Source of the DNA: Linanthus parryae
Lineage: Eukaryota; Streptophyta; Magnoliopsida; Ericales; Polemoniaceae
Direction: 5' to 3'
NCBI GenBank assembly: GCA_023055425.1
Contig: JALGPY010000001.1
Coordinates: 68,486,691-68,550,690 of the forward strand
Length of the DNA: 64,000 nucleotides
Shown: positions 29,936 through 42,020 of the stretch, one piece after another
Numbering within the stretch: position 1 is the stretch's first letter
Layout: each line of letters begins with the position of its first letter
Notes under the pieces: model-generated
Databases searched by the model: none
Told to the model about the DNA's origin: nothing
The model's input: the letters and a program-made list of their open reading frames with translations, nothing else
Program-made: the position numbers and the translations under genes

Positions 29936-31229
29936 GAAAGATATGGTAGCTTCATGGACTGATTCTGATTCCTCAAGTGATTCTGAATCTAATGAAGAAC
30001 AAGCAAATCTTTATCTTATGGCCAAGCAAGAAGAAAGTTCTGAAAAGAACATTGAGCTAATGGTAAACTGTCTGATTTCAACGCCTACTGAATTTCTCTC
30101 AGATTATCTCAAATACATGCTTTTAAATGATGAGGACTATTTGAGAGAAATCAGATATTTAAAAGAAAAAGTGCATGAGCAAGCAAAAGAAAGTTTGGAA
30201 CTTGTCTGTCAAAATCAATGCCTTGAAATTTCTCTGAAGAAAACTGACAGAGATTTCAAAGCCTTGGAAACCAATTTCAAGGCCTTGAAAACTCAAGTTA
30301 AAGAAGTAGTTACTGAGAACTCAATTTTGAGTGACAAGTTTGTTACTCTAAAACATCATCGTGATGATTTGGAGAAACAAAAGACTACTCACGCTGGGAA
30401 ACTTGAAGATGCCAAAAATATTATGACAAGACTTGCTGGCTCTGAACAGAATTTAAACCTGATTCTTGGAGGAAACTCACAATCTATTCACAAAACTGGT
30501 ATTGGATACAATCCAAACTTTCCAAAGAAGAACAATACTAGATTTGTGAAGGCTAGCAACAATACATCTCCAAAATGTCATTACTGCAACAAGATTGGTC
30601 ATGTTAAGATGACATATCCTTTTAGAAGAAGAGATCCTCGGATTATGAGGACCACTTTTCCTTTTCAAATCAAAGGACAAGTTAGACAGATTTGGGTTCC
30701 TAAATGGGTTAGACCACCTAACATAGTTGACCCTGAATATGAATCTAAATTCCACACTTGGTCTAACAGCTGGGTAATGCAGAGCAAGGATCAAAAGTGG
30801 TTTATGGACAGTGGTTGCTCAAGACACATTAGTGGAATGAAATCTCTTTTCTCAAAATTGAAAGAGCAATCTGAAATATCTATCACACTTGGTGACAAAG
30901 GCAAATGCAACATTTTGGGTATAGGTAAAGTAGGTACAGGTTATAAGAATTTTATTTCTGATGTTTACTTGGTTTATGGCTTGAAGTTTAATCTGCTTAG
31001 TGTATCTCAATTATGTGAAAATGGAAACAAAGTTATCTTTGATAAGGAGAAGTGTGTTGTGCAAAATGAGAGATCTGGAAATTACAATCTCACAGCCTTC
31101 AAATCAAACAATGTTTATACTGTGCACACTAACAAAGTTGCAGGAGAGAGCTTGAAGTGCCTAAAGGCCTTGAAAGATGATTCAAGATTTGACACAGAAA
31201 ACTTGGTCACATTAGTTTGCATACTTTGA
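29883..31229 (+). pseudogene. sirevirus A gag C-terminus, second zinc knuckle and protease
   Basis: About 448 codons. A Ser/Glu-rich region and a long coiled-coil stretch carry two palindrome-encoded FKALE/FKALK repeats. The second zinc box CHYCNKIGHVKMTYP has its last Cys replaced by Tyr. The aspartic protease core is at WFMDSGCSRHISGM (30799-30840). The frame ends in the integrase zinc region, where it shifts to the next ORF. The long coiled coil in Gag is typical of sirevirus-type elements. Confidence 0.85.
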
Positions 31230-32125
31230 ACAAATTGATCTCCAAAGATCTGGTAAGAGGATTACCATCTATTAAGTTCGAAGATGATGAAGTATGCAAA
31301 GCTTGTGCTCAGGGTAAGCAAACCAGAAGTTCCTTCAAGCCAAAGAAGTTTGTAAGTAATACTAGACCTATTGAATTACTTCACATGGATCTATGTGGTC
31401 CTATGAGGACTCCGACTCGAAGAGGTAAGAGGTACATGCTAGTTATTGTAGATGACTATTCTAGATTTACCTGTGTTATGTTTCTTAAAGAAAAATCTGA
31501 AGCCCTCTATGAATTTTCAAAGCTTTGCAGAGAACTTCATACCTTGAAAAACCTAACTATTGCTGCAATCAGGTGTGATCATGGTAGGGAGTTTGATCAA
31601 TTAGAATTCAATTTATTTTGTGCTAAGCATGGTATCTCTCACAATTTTTCTGCTCCTAGAACTCCTCAACAGAATGGAGTTGTTGAAAGAAAGAACAGGA
31701 CTCTTGAAGATATGTCAAGAACAATGCTTTTAGAAAACAAGCTGCCAAAACACTATTGGAAAGAAGCTGTGAATACAACAAATTATATTTTGAACAGATG
31801 CTTGATTAGACCTATCTTGAAGAAAACTCCCTATGAACTATTCAAAGGGAGAAAGCCAAAAATTTCTTATTTCAAGCCTTTTGGATGCACTTATGTTGTC
31901 CACAACAATGGAAAGGACAATTTGGGTAATTTTGACGCAAGAAGTGATGAAGATATATTTCTTGTTTATTCTCTGACTAGCAAAGCTTATAGAGTTTATA
32001 ATGAAAGTACCAAGCTTGTTGAAGAAAGTATTCATGTTATTTTTGATGAAAGCTATGATGGTTCTTTGAGTAAAAGTTTTGCAGACTTGAATCTGAACAA
32101 GCATGAATCAGATGAAGAAGCTTAA
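31217..32125 (+). pseudogene. sirevirus A integrase
   Basis: About 300 codons. The end of the HHCC zinc region (CKACAQGKQ) is followed by the catalytic core with Asp in LLHMDLCGPM, Asp in IRCDHGREFD and Glu in PQQNGVVERKN, all three acidic residues present. TPYELFKGRKP and YFKPFGCTYVVHNNG, conserved copia C-terminal boxes, follow. The frame is shifted relative to the protease within the zinc motif. It ends in a Ser/Glu-rich linker and stop. Confidence 0.88.
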
Positions 32126-32448
32126 ATCTCACTTGGATTCAAGAAAGATGCAGAAGGAAACATAAAGCATTTTCAAGACCTTGAAAATAGGTCTCAAGGC
32201 CTTGAAAATATAGTTCAAAGCCTTGAAAATGATGATCAGAAAGATATGAGTGATCAGGCTACCAACTGAAGACCAGAAAAGCAATATGGAGAGCCTGAGC
32301 CTTGGTCTCCAAGAAACAGATTCAAATATCTTTCATCTCATCCAGCTGGCAACATCATTTCTGATCCAAACACTGGTACACAAACAAGATCACAGTTGAA
32401 AATTTTTGTGCTTTTAATTCTTTTATCTCTCTTGTAGAACGTAAAACT
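32126..32448 (+). other. integrase-RT linker with three palindrome copies
   Basis: Degenerate linker. Contains TTTCAAGACCTTGAAAA (~32171), CTCAAGGCCTTGAAAA (~32193) and TTCAAAGCCTTGAAAA (~32214) within 60 bp. Confidence 0.6.
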
Positions 32449-33148
32449 GTGAAGGAAGCATTACAAGAAGCAGACTGGATAATAGCTATGCAAATTGAAC
32501 TCAATGCGTTTGAAATAAATAAGGTGTGGAATCTAGTTCCTCCACCTACAAACCAGTCTGTCATTGGTACCAGATGGGTGTTCAGGAACAATTTGGATGA
32601 AAATGGCGAAGTGATCAGGAACAAAGCAAGGTTAGTTGCTCAAGGTTACAATCAAGAAGAAGGTATTGATTATGAGGAAACTTTTGCTCATGTTTCCAGG
32701 TTAGAAGCAATTAGAATTTTACTTGCTTTTGCATCTTACAAGAACATGAAACTATTTCAAATGGATGTAAAGTGTGCATTTTTAAATGGATACTTGAAAG
32801 AAGAAGTTTATGTTGCACAACCTCCTGGTTTCGAAAATGGTAATTTTCGAAATCATGTCTACAAACTTGACAAAGCTCTCTATGGTTTGAAACAAGCTCC
32901 CAGGGCTTGATATGAAAGATTTTCAAAATTTTACTTGAAAATAATTTCAAAAGAGGATTAGTATACAAGACCTTTTCAAAAAGACTCATGAGAAAGATTC
33001 ACTTGTGGTTCAGATTTATGTTGATGATATTTTATTTTGAGCTACTAATGATCTTTTGAGCAAGGAATTCTCAAGTCTTATGAGCAGGGAATTTGAGATG
33101 AGCATGATGGAAGAGTTGAACTTATTCCTTTGACTTCAAATACATCAA
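32449..33148 (+). pseudogene. sirevirus A reverse transcriptase
   Basis: Opens with [20 protein letters not shown], then [34 protein letters not shown] and [18 protein letters not shown]. It stops at 32908-32910 (TGA where element B has Trp in the same motif). Beyond it, in a different frame, the catalytic YVDD is intact at 33017-33028 but is followed within four codons by a TGA. RT activity is lost. Confidence 0.88.
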
Positions 33149-33971
33149 ATGAAGAAGGCAATATTTATACATCAAAACAAGTACACTAGAGACTTGTTGA
33201 ACAAGTACAATATGTCTCAATCCAAAGAAATTAAGACCCATATGAGTTCTACACTGTTCTTAGACAAGGATAAATCTGGTAAGATTGTCAATGCGAAAGA
33301 TTATAGAGGTATGATTGGATCATTACTATACCTTACTGCTAGTAGACCAGATATCATGTTCGATGTATGTATGTGTGCAAGATTTCAAGCTGATCCAAAT
33401 GAATCACACTTAAGCTCTGTGAAAAGAATCTTCAGATATCTAAATGGTACCAAAGACTTAGGGATTTTGTTTCCAAAACATTATAACTTCTCTTTGTGTG
33501 TATATTCAGATGCTGACTTTGCAGGTTACAAAGTTGATAGAAAGAGTACTTCAGGATGCTGCCAATTTCTTGGATCATCTCTAATCAGCTGGAATTCAAA
33601 GAAGCAAAACTCAGTTGCATTATCAACAGCTGAAGCTGAATACATAGCTGCTGGAGCATGTTGTTCACAAGTCTTATGAATTTGCTCAACATTTGAGAGA
33701 TCTTAGATTTGATTTCAGAAGAGTACCTATCAAATGTGACAACACTAGTGCAATATCAATCACAAAGAATCCAGTTCAGCATTCAAGAACCAAGCATATT
33801 GATGTCAGACACCATTTCATCAGAGATCATGCTGAGAAAGGTGATATTGTTCTTGAATTTGTTTCTACTAACATGAAAATTGCAGATATCTTCACTAAAC
33901 CATTGCCAGATGAAAGATTTTCAGCTCTAAGACTGGAATTGGGTATGCTAAATAAAGATGCATTGATTTAG
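33149..33971 (+). pseudogene. sirevirus A RNase H and end of pol
   Basis: The RT connection (YRGMIGSLLYLTASRPDIMF) is followed by RNase H with the first Asp in VYSDADFAGYKVDRKSTSG and Glu in LSTAEAEYIAAGACC. A stop/frameshift follows near 33679; the last part (33693-33971) has IKCDNTSAISITKNP, HIDVRHHFIRDH and ADIFTKPLP. A purine-rich AGGGGGAGTG follows the stop. Confidence 0.88.
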
Positions 33972-34436
33972 GGGGAGTGTCAGGTAAGGAAGGTAAGCTA
34001 TTATGTACTTTAAAGGTTTTAACTGATTTTCAAAGCCTTGAAAATCCTTTCAAAGCTTTGATTTTATTTGATCTTATATGTTTTAGCAAAACAACTTTTT
34101 AAGACCATGAAATCCATTTCAAAGCCTTGAAAATAAGTCTGATAACTGTATAGATATTAACTCTTGGATCATTCAATATTGGGTGATATTTTGTAGATAT
34201 TTTCTCAATATTACCCCCAACCTTTTCAAAATCTCTTTTCAGCCAGGTATAGTATTAAAATATTTTTTTCCAACGGCTTCAAAGATTTGAATATTTTCTG
34301 ATCATTTCAAATCTTTTGAGATCAGAAAAATACTGAAGTTTCCTTTTCAAATTCAAACTCTTTTAGTATTTATCTTATTCTCTTCTATTTCTCTCTGTAT
34401 CATTCCAACCTCTCTCTATTCTTCTCCCAAACCCTA
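33972..34436 (+). other. spacer between pol and extra ORF of sirevirus A
   Basis: Non-coding. Contains AGGGGGAGTG after the pol stop and at least four CAAAGCCTTGAAA-like palindromes (34028-34133). Such spacers usually host regulatory or splicing signals for the downstream ORF, which is inference here. Confidence 0.55.
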
Positions 34437-36208
34437 ATGAATACAAGAAGAGCCTCCAACAGAATCAAGATGGCTGGTGGTTCAAAGCCTGTTGCAGAGA
34501 AGAAAAGGAAGACTCCTGTAGAAGAGGTTCAAACAATTAGTGGGGATTCAAGTTCTAAGACCCCCAGTGCAGAAGCAATTTCAGAACCTCCTCCACCAAA
34601 GAAGAAAGATAATAAGTATGTGACACCATCTTCAAGCAAGAAGAAGTAGAAGAAAGAGAAATCTAATACAGAAAAGCAACCAGAAACACGGATGTCAAGT
34701 CCCAAGAAGCTGAAGAAAAAGAAGAACTTTGAAGCTGAAAAAGGTTAAGGGAAGGTAAGTGTAGAAGAACCAGAAGACAATGTTGAAAGAGCTATGCAGA
34801 TCTACTCAAAGAGTTTAGCTCCTGATGAAACTTGGTTCATCACAAACACTTCCAAAGGTCAGTGGTTAGATGGTTTTTCTTCTAGACCTATTGCATTATG
34901 TAGCTTGGTCAGACTTTCTATGTTGTATGGAATGAATCTGAACTGCATCACTATGTTAAGGAAAAGCTCTCTTTGGTTCATGTTAAACCCTCCTGAGCTA
35001 GACTATCCAATACTTACCTGATTCTTCTACCTCAACATGAAGCAACTTAAGAACACTGCACATCTAGTAATTCAAACTAGAGTTGCTGGTATCAATATGG
35101 AACTAGATCATGCTGAGTTTGCAACTGTTCTAGGCTGTCCTAAGAGGTATGACATAACCAATCATCCTCCAAAGAGTGAATCTTTGAAGCTATCAAAATA
35201 AGAATTCTTTCTACCCAACACCCATGCCTCATCCAAACAATTAACACACTCTGTGTTAAATGTTGAAGCCAAAGTCTTATTCACTATCTTGATGAGATGC
35301 ATTTTTCCAAGGGAACATTCCAAGGAGTTGATCACTGAGAGGGTGCTATACATAATGTATCTGGTAATGGATGGGTATGACATTGATCTTCCAAATCTTG
35401 TAATGGAACACATGCTGTTTAGCCAAACTAATCAGAGAAAGCATCCTTTACCTTATGCAAATTTGCTCACCTATATCTTCCAACACCTTGAGATTCCAAC
35501 TGTTGGTGAAGAGACCATCACTACTGGGTTTGGCCTGCTTAATGAAATATCATTTGAGAAGATTGGATTGGTGAAGACTAAAGCAAAAACTTGGAAGTTG
35601 TACTCAGAGTTGACAGAAGAAGAATTGGGTTCAAAGAAGTTTCTCAAACCCAAGACCTTGACTCCTACTTCAAGCTAGACCTCACAGCCTCCAGATCTGT
35701 CTTCAGTTGTTGAGAGACTTTCTGATTTAGAGTTGGACATGTATGAAGTCAAAGCCAACCAACATGAGTTTGGGACTGATCTCAGGCAGGTAAAGTACAT
35801 GGTTGAGAACATCTTGAGAAGCATGAATGTGTTTGATGTCCCAGAGGATGTTTTTCAAGCTGGAGAAGGTCTCAAGAAGGATGTTTCTGACAGATAATTA
35901 CCCAATGAACACTCAAATCTGGAAGAAACTGCTCAAGACAAGGATAAGGGAATGTAGGTGATGAATGAGCAGAATATTTAAGAGGGAGAAGAAGTAGACA
36001 GTCCTGATTCAGGTGCACTGCTTATTGATATTAAGAAGAAGAAGAAATCTCCAAAGCCAACCATTCCAGAGGTTGTCACTATTGAAGACCTGGTTGAAGG
36101 AGAAATTGCTGGTATGGAAGAATAAGCTGCACATGATCAAGATCAAAATGAGGAAGTTAGTGAGGAAGAGGAAGGAGGACAGAAAGAAGATGAAGACCCA
36201 ACCCCATA
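34437..36208 (+). pseudogene. sirevirus A extra (env-like) ORF, degenerate
   Basis: Starts MNTRRASNRIKMAGG and carries a Lys/Pro/Ser-rich N-terminal region. Then comes a globular segment across several frames: QIYSKSLAPDETWFI (34797-34841), TERVLYIMYLVMDGYDIDL (~35330-35390) and GFGLLNEISFEKIGLVKTKA. An acidic Lys/Glu-rich tail ends near 36208. At least four stops interrupt it. A related segment (NRVLYLMYLIMYGFVIDL) sits in element B at 37019-37210. Sireviruses carry such an ORF between pol and the 3' LTR, sometimes called env-like; no signal peptide or clear membrane segment is seen here, so 'env-like' is only positional. Confidence 0.7.
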
Positions 36209-36526
36209 AACTCTTACCTACTCTTTCTTTCCTACCATTTTCAAATTTCTTTTAAATTTTTCCAAATACTTTGATCCAACATTTTTTTTCTCAGTCTTTT
36301 GGATGAAAGTCAAAAAGGGGGAGAAATCTTAGGTTTATTTATGTGTTTTTAGTGACCTATCTTTTTGGTCAGTAGGAAATTATCTCAGCATTACTTGTTT
36401 TTCTGCTTATTTGATTGAATAAGTTGGATCTTTTTGGAACCTATGTGTTATGACTATTTGTGATATATGCTAATAAGTATTTTTTACATAAACTTAGCAT
36501 CAAACAGTAAGTGGTTTTGTCTTTCA

Positions 36527-36538
36527 TCAAGGGTAGAT
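36527..36538 (+). other. degenerate polypurine tract of sirevirus A
   Basis: CATCAAGGGTAGAT abuts the 3' LTR start TGTAAGATC. A stronger GGGGGAGA is at about 36315, 220 bp upstream. Confidence 0.5.
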
Positions 36539-36835
36539 TGTAAGATCACAGGTTTCACAGGATTTAAATATCAGAGCTATTTCAAGGCCTTGAAACAGCC
36601 TTCAAATCCTTGAATTAACATTCAAAGCCATGAAACTGATATTCAAAGCCTTAAAAATTTATGTCATGTATGCATATGATAAGGGGGAGTTCTTCTGATC
36701 TTAATCTAAGCCTCTTACCCCTATAATTGATCTGTTATTACTTGATGATGAAAAACAAAAGATTTTGATTCACTTAGACTTCAGTTGATTAACCTGTTTG
36801 ACTTAGTTTTGCAGGGAAAGGTCATTTCCTATTTT
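36539..36835 (+). repeat. 3' LTR of sirevirus A, truncated
   Basis: Matches the first ~290 bp of the 5' LTR (27612 on), including CTATTTCAAGGCCTTGAAAC, then ends abruptly at 36835, where sequence of element B begins. Confidence 0.8.
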
Positions 36836-38010
36836 GCTAAAGGAGTGGTTAAGGGTTTTGTCTTAGAGAACTTCTTGGATTTAAGCTCACTCTCAGAAAG
36901 GTCTGAATAGAATTTCCATTCTCCGTTAGAGGTTTGCACAATTCCAATCCTTTGAAAATATGATTCATTGATCATTCCAAAACCAGCTGAAATCTTTTCT
37001 TCTTTATCAACAGGAATGTCAAAGTGTTTGAATAAAAGAGGTAGGGATCGGCATAGGTTTATGTTTTTCGGTATTGCAGTTTAGCATGTGCTCCATAATA
37101 ATGTTAGCCAAGTCAATCACAAAACCATACATAATCAGATACATTAAGTATAGAACCCTATTTGTGAGTAATTCATTTGAATTATCCTTAGGCACCGCAC
37201 ACCTCATCAAGATAGTGAAAAGAATTTTGGCTTCAACAATTAAAACTGAATGTGTTAACTCTTTTGAGGTTGAGGGTGTATTCGGTAAAAAAAATCCACT
37301 TTGGCCAACTTAAATTACTCCTTATTACTAGGAAGACTATCAACATCATATACTTCAGGACAACCTAAAACCTTATCAAATACGCCATCATCCAACTAAA
37401 TATCTATATCAGCAACATAATTAGAAGACAAGATCAATTCTTTACCAGGAACTTGTTGAGGGTTAAGATAAAATCGTCTAGACAATCTATGGTATGCCTC
37501 TTTAGTAATGTTCAATATTTTCCAAATAGAAGTCTCTTTCAACCTTCTTATGCACTCTAAATCCATCTTTTCAATAATCTTTGTGTAAATCATACTATAG
37601 TATGCCATAGAAGTTTATGCATAGCCATTTAACCAAAGCCCTTATAATTTAAAATTGATAAACCAATGTTTTGATAGAGAGGTCTTACAAGAACTAGATT
37701 TCTTCTCCCCTTCGTTTTTTTTTTTATTTCCGAACCTCCTTCTCTTTATCAGCTTTCCGATCTTTCTTTACCTTCTTTGGACTAGCCTTTCTGATCTCCC
37801 TTACCTTTTCCAGATTTCTCTTTCTGATTTGATTTCCCTTGCTGGAACTTGCTTTATCCACATCCTTAGTCTTCTTACTCTTCTTCAGAGGAGGAGGGGA
37901 TGATAATGGCTTGCTCAGTGTCTCAGAACTAGAACTTACAGTGTAAATCTCTTATTCATGGCTAGCTTTTCTCTTCTGACCTTGGCTCTTCTTCATCATG
38001 CTTTTTGTCC
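36836..38010 (-). pseudogene. sirevirus B extra (env-like) ORF remnant
   Basis: Begins near 38000 with a Lys/Ser-rich start (MMKKSQGQKRKAS) and a Lys/Pro-rich region. It continues in pieces: ILSSNYVADIDI (37396-37431), then NRVLYLMYLIMYGFVIDLANI (37019-37210). The latter is clearly related to the 35330-35420 region of element A. Stops and frameshifts throughout. Cut at 36836 by the junction with the element A LTR. Confidence 0.65.
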
Positions 38011-38678
38011 ACTTGTTCAGTCGAATTCTCTGAGATCTTCGTGAATCAAATTGTGGTTAGGGTTTAGATAGAGAGAGACAGAAGAGTGAAAATATATTCT
38101 TGAAGAGTTGGAGTGAAAGAAGGACACTGAATGATTTCAATCTCTTGAGAGAGAATCTTTATTTGAATTTTCAAAAAGTTTCCATAACGGGTTGAAAATT
38201 AATTGTTATTTTAATATTTGAAAATATACATTTAATATAGTCAAAAGTAATGTTAATTAATTATCTACAAAGATATCACTCAGCACTAAATGATCCATCG
38301 TAACTTTCATGTAGTATGCATATTTATATTCAAAGCTTTGAAATCAAATCCAAGATTGCACTAGTGTTGGAGATTGCACTAGTGTTGTCACACTTGATTT
38401 AAATGATCCATCAAGATTTATATCCATATTTAGTAATGGAGATTGCACTAGTGTTGTCACACTTTATTGGAATGTCTCTGAAATCAAATCCAATATCCCT
38501 CATTTGTTGAGCTATCCATAGAACTTGTGAGCAATATGCTCCTGCGGTAATATATTGAGCTTATTCTATTGATAGTGCCACTGAGTTTTTCTTCTTTGAA
38601 TGTGAGTTTATCAAGGATGAGCCAAAGAATTGACAACATCCTGAAGTGCTTTTTCTATCCACTTCATATGCTGCAAAA
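38011..38678 (-). pseudogene. sirevirus B RNase H end and pol-to-ORF spacer
   Basis: Reverse-strand fragments of the RNase H C-terminus (CDNTSAIS-like, near 38450) are present. The segment containing GATTGCACTAGTGTTGTCAC is repeated at about 38371 and 38441, with a partial third copy at about 38353, a small local duplication. The remainder is the spacer equivalent to 33972-34436. Confidence 0.6.
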
Positions 38679-39795
38679 TCAGCATCTGAATAGCCACAAA
38701 GAGAGAGAGAGATTAGACCTCCTAGGATACCAAATACCTAAATCTTTAGTACCATTGAGATATCTGAAAATTCTTTTGATATCCACTAAGTGAGACTCCT
38801 TTGGATCAGCTTCAAATCTAGCACACATACATAAAATAAACATGATGTCTGGCCTATTAGTAGTGAGATAAATTAGTGAACCAATCATACCTCTGAATTA
38901 TTTTGGTTCACACTCTTACCATTATGATCTTTGTCTAAAGATAGAGTAGAACTCATAGGAGTTTTATCAACCTTGGATTGAGACATGTTGTAATTATTCA
39001 GTAGATCCGTCGTATACTTGTTCTGATGTAGGAAAATTCCTTTCTTTATTAGATGAACATGAAATCCAAGAAAGAAATTCAACTCTCCCCTTAAGCTCAT
39101 TTCAAACTCCCTGCACATAAAACTTGAGAGATCCTTGGATAGAGTATCATTAGTAGCACCAAATAGTATATCATCGACATAAACTTGTACTACTAAGATA
39201 TCTTTCTCATGTGTTTTGATAAAAAGTGTTATGTCAACTAAACCTATTTTTAAACCATTTTCAAAGAGATATTTAGACAGTCTTTCATACCAAGCCCTTG
39301 GAGCTTGTTTAAGGCCATAAAGAGCTTTATCAATTTTGTAAACATGATTAGGGAAATCATCACTTTCAAAACAAGAAGGTTGAGAAACATAAACTTCTTC
39401 TTGTAAGTATCCACTTAGAAAAGCACATTTCACATCCATTTGAAAAAGTTTAATGTTCTTGTATGAAGCAAATGAAAATAACATTCTAATAGCTTCTAAC
39501 CTCGCTACAGGAGAAAATGTTTCCTCATAATCAATACCTTCTTCTTGATTTTAGCCCTGATCCACACGTCTAGCTTTGTTTCTAATTACCTTGCCATTTT
39601 ATCAAACTTGTTTCTGAATACCCATGTGGTTCCAATCACTGACTGGTTCTTGGGAGCAGGAACCAAATTCCACACTTTGTTCCTCTCAGACTCATTGAAC
39701 TCACTTTGCATGGCAATAATCCAGTCTGCTTCTTGTAATGCCTCTTTCACATTCTTAGGTTCTACAAGAGAAACAAAGGCATTAAAAGCATACAA
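38679..39795 (-). pseudogene. sirevirus B reverse transcriptase and RNase H start
   Basis: Pieces on the - strand: [20 protein letters not shown] (39586-39795); then 38885-39484 with [39 protein letters not shown], the intact catalytic QVYVDDILFGATND and NFFLGFHVHLIKKGIF; then GSLIYLTTNRPDIMF (38679-38888). Less damaged than in element A but still frameshifted near 39490 and 38885. It serves as the local reference showing that several stops in A are point mutations. Confidence 0.88.
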
Positions 39796-39939
39796 ATTCT
39801 TTAATTGAGATCTAGTCTATGTACCTAGATGGATCAAAAATGATGTTTTCCACTAGATGGGATGATTAATATCGGAATTTTTTTCCTTTGAGTCCATGGT
39901 TCTGGTTCTACAGAAAAAATTTCAAGGCCTTGAGAGGTT

Positions 39940-40900
39940 GATGCAGTAGGTTATCCACTATGTGTTCTTTGAGATCCTGTTTCAAGGCTTTGAGAACCAT
40001 TTCCAAGTCAGTCTTGCTACCATTTTCTCAGCTTCATCATCTGACTCATGCTTGTCCAAATTTTCAAATTTGCAAAACCTTCAGTCAAAGAACCATCATT
40101 CCTTTTATCAAAAATAACATTAATACCTTTGTCAACATCTTTGGTTCTTTATTAAGAACTCTATAGGTTTTGCTTGTCAAAGAGTAACCCAGAAAAATGC
40201 ATTCATCACTTCTAGTATCAACTTTGTCAAGATTGTCTTTTCTATTGTTTTGAATAAAGCACGTGTAGCCAAAAGGTTTAAAATTATAAATATTTTGATT
40301 TCTTCCTTTTAAACAGCTCATAAGGGGTTTTCTTCAAAATAGGTCTGATCAAGCACCTGTTCAAAACATAATTGGTTGTATTAACAGCTTCTGTCCATAA
40401 AGAATTTGGCAATTTGTTTTCCAACTGCATTGTCATAGGCATGTCCTCAAGAGTTATGTTTTCCCTTTCCACTACCCTATTCTGCTGAGGATTTCTAGGA
40501 GCTGAAAATTGTGAAATATTCCATGCTTTACACAGAAAAATCAAACTATAATTGATCAAATTCTCTACCAATGTCACTCCTAATAGCAGCAATAGGTAGG
40601 TTTTTAGCAGTCTGTAACTCTTTACAAAGTTTTGAAAATTCAGACAGGACTTCAGACTTTTCACTTAAAAACATAATCCAAGTAATTCTAAAAAAGTCAT
40701 CAACAGCAACTAGCATGTATTCCTTACCCTTTGGTGTTCTGACTCTCATAGGACCACATAAATCTATATGAAGCATTTTAATAGGTCTAGAAATACTTAC
40801 AAAGTTCTTTGGATCAAAATAGTTCCTTGTCATCTTACCTTGAGCAAAAGCTTTGCATACCTCTTCATCCTTGAATTATATGGATGGCAATCCTCTGACC
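39940..40900 (-). pseudogene. sirevirus B integrase
   Basis: Segments: MLHIDLCGPMRVRTPKGKEY and IAAIRSDIGREFDQL (40546-40833) carry the first two catalytic Asp residues; NPQQNRVVERENITLEDMP (40284-40664) carries the Glu; YFIQNNRKDNL-like and FLGYSLTSKTYRV (40085-40321) form the tail. Frameshifts occur near 40550, 40290 and 40090. The upstream zinc region is degraded (CKAFAQG, ~40840). Confidence 0.82.
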
Positions 40901-42020
40901 AAGTCTTTAGATATCATTTTGTTCGGAGATGCATGCTAATATGTCCAGCTTCCTGTGCCAAAGCATTTAATCCACTTTCAAAGCTTTGAGACATTTCAAA
41001 CTTTTACCTGCAACATTGTTAGTATTCAAATAATAGACATTGTTTGACCTAGGAGCAATGAGGATGCAATCACCATATCTTGCACCACACATTTATCCTT
41101 ATCAAATATTACCTTGTTGCGCTTGTCACAAAGCCTAGAAACACTAAGAAAATTAAACTTCAAACCATCAACTAAATAAACATCAGGAATAGAATATGCA
41201 GATTCATTACCAACTTTACCAATGCCAATAATATTTTACTTCCCTCTGACACCAAGTATGATTGTTCTTCCAGTTTGTTCTTCTAGTTCAGAAAGAAAAG
41301 AACCTCTTACCACTCATATTTTTGGAGCAACCACTATCCATAATCCCCGTTTGATATTTGATGTTGGTGACAGTTTGCTATACCAATCAATGCCTTACCC
41401 AGTTTTTAGACCTGGTGGTATATATAGAATCATACTCAGGATCAACAATATTAGAATGTCTGATCCATTTTGGAACCCAAATTTGTCTTACCTGTCCCTT
41501 AAGATGAAATGAAAATGTATTCCACATAATGTGAGGTTCTACTATTCTAAAGGGACAGGTCACTTTAACATGACCAATTTTACCACAATAAAAGCATTTA
41601 TGAGTATGTTTACTACTAGCTTTCACAAAACTAGTATTTTTCTTTCTAGGGAAATTTGGATTGTATCCAATACCATGTTTGTGAGCTGAGTGTAAACTTT
41701 ACCAAGAATCAGTTTCAAGTTGTGTTTTGAGCTAGCGAATTTTGTCAAAACTCTCTTTGTTTCTTCAAGTTTCTCAGCCAGTAAGATATTACGTTCCTCT
41801 AATTCATCATGTTGATGCTTTAGAGCAATAAAGTTGTCATTTAAAAAAGAGTTTTATCATACAACTTTTTTGACCTGAGTTTTCAAGGCCTTGAAAGTGA
41901 TTTCCAAGGCTTTGAAATCTCTGTCAGATTTTGCCTGAGAAACTTCAAGAGTTTTTTTTGACAAATTAAGTCCAGGTTTGTCTTTGCTTGCTCATGAACC
42001 TTTACCTTGAAAGAGGTTAT
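40901..42020 (-). pseudogene. sirevirus B protease, second zinc knuckle and coiled-coil gag part
   Basis: The zinc box KCFYCGKIGHVKVTCPFR (41550-41610) is intact here, unlike in element A. The protease region around 41250-41345 is heavily degraded and the DSG box cannot be read in one frame. The coiled-coil gag part (41690-42000) contains two palindrome copies at 41880-41917. Confidence 0.7.

Larger units (their letters stand above)
27612..36835 (+). mobile_element. sirevirus-type copia retrotransposon A, truncated at 3' end
   Basis: 5' LTR (TGTAAGATCACAGG start), Met-tRNA-type primer site, gag, protease, integrase, RT, RNase H, extra ORF and the first ~300 bp of a 3' LTR (from 36539). The copia order (integrase before RT), a UBN2-type gag and a long extra ORF after pol mark the sirevirus (SIRE/Maximus) lineage. 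Numerous stops. The 3' LTR is cut at 36835 where element B begins in the opposite orientation. Confidence 0.88.
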
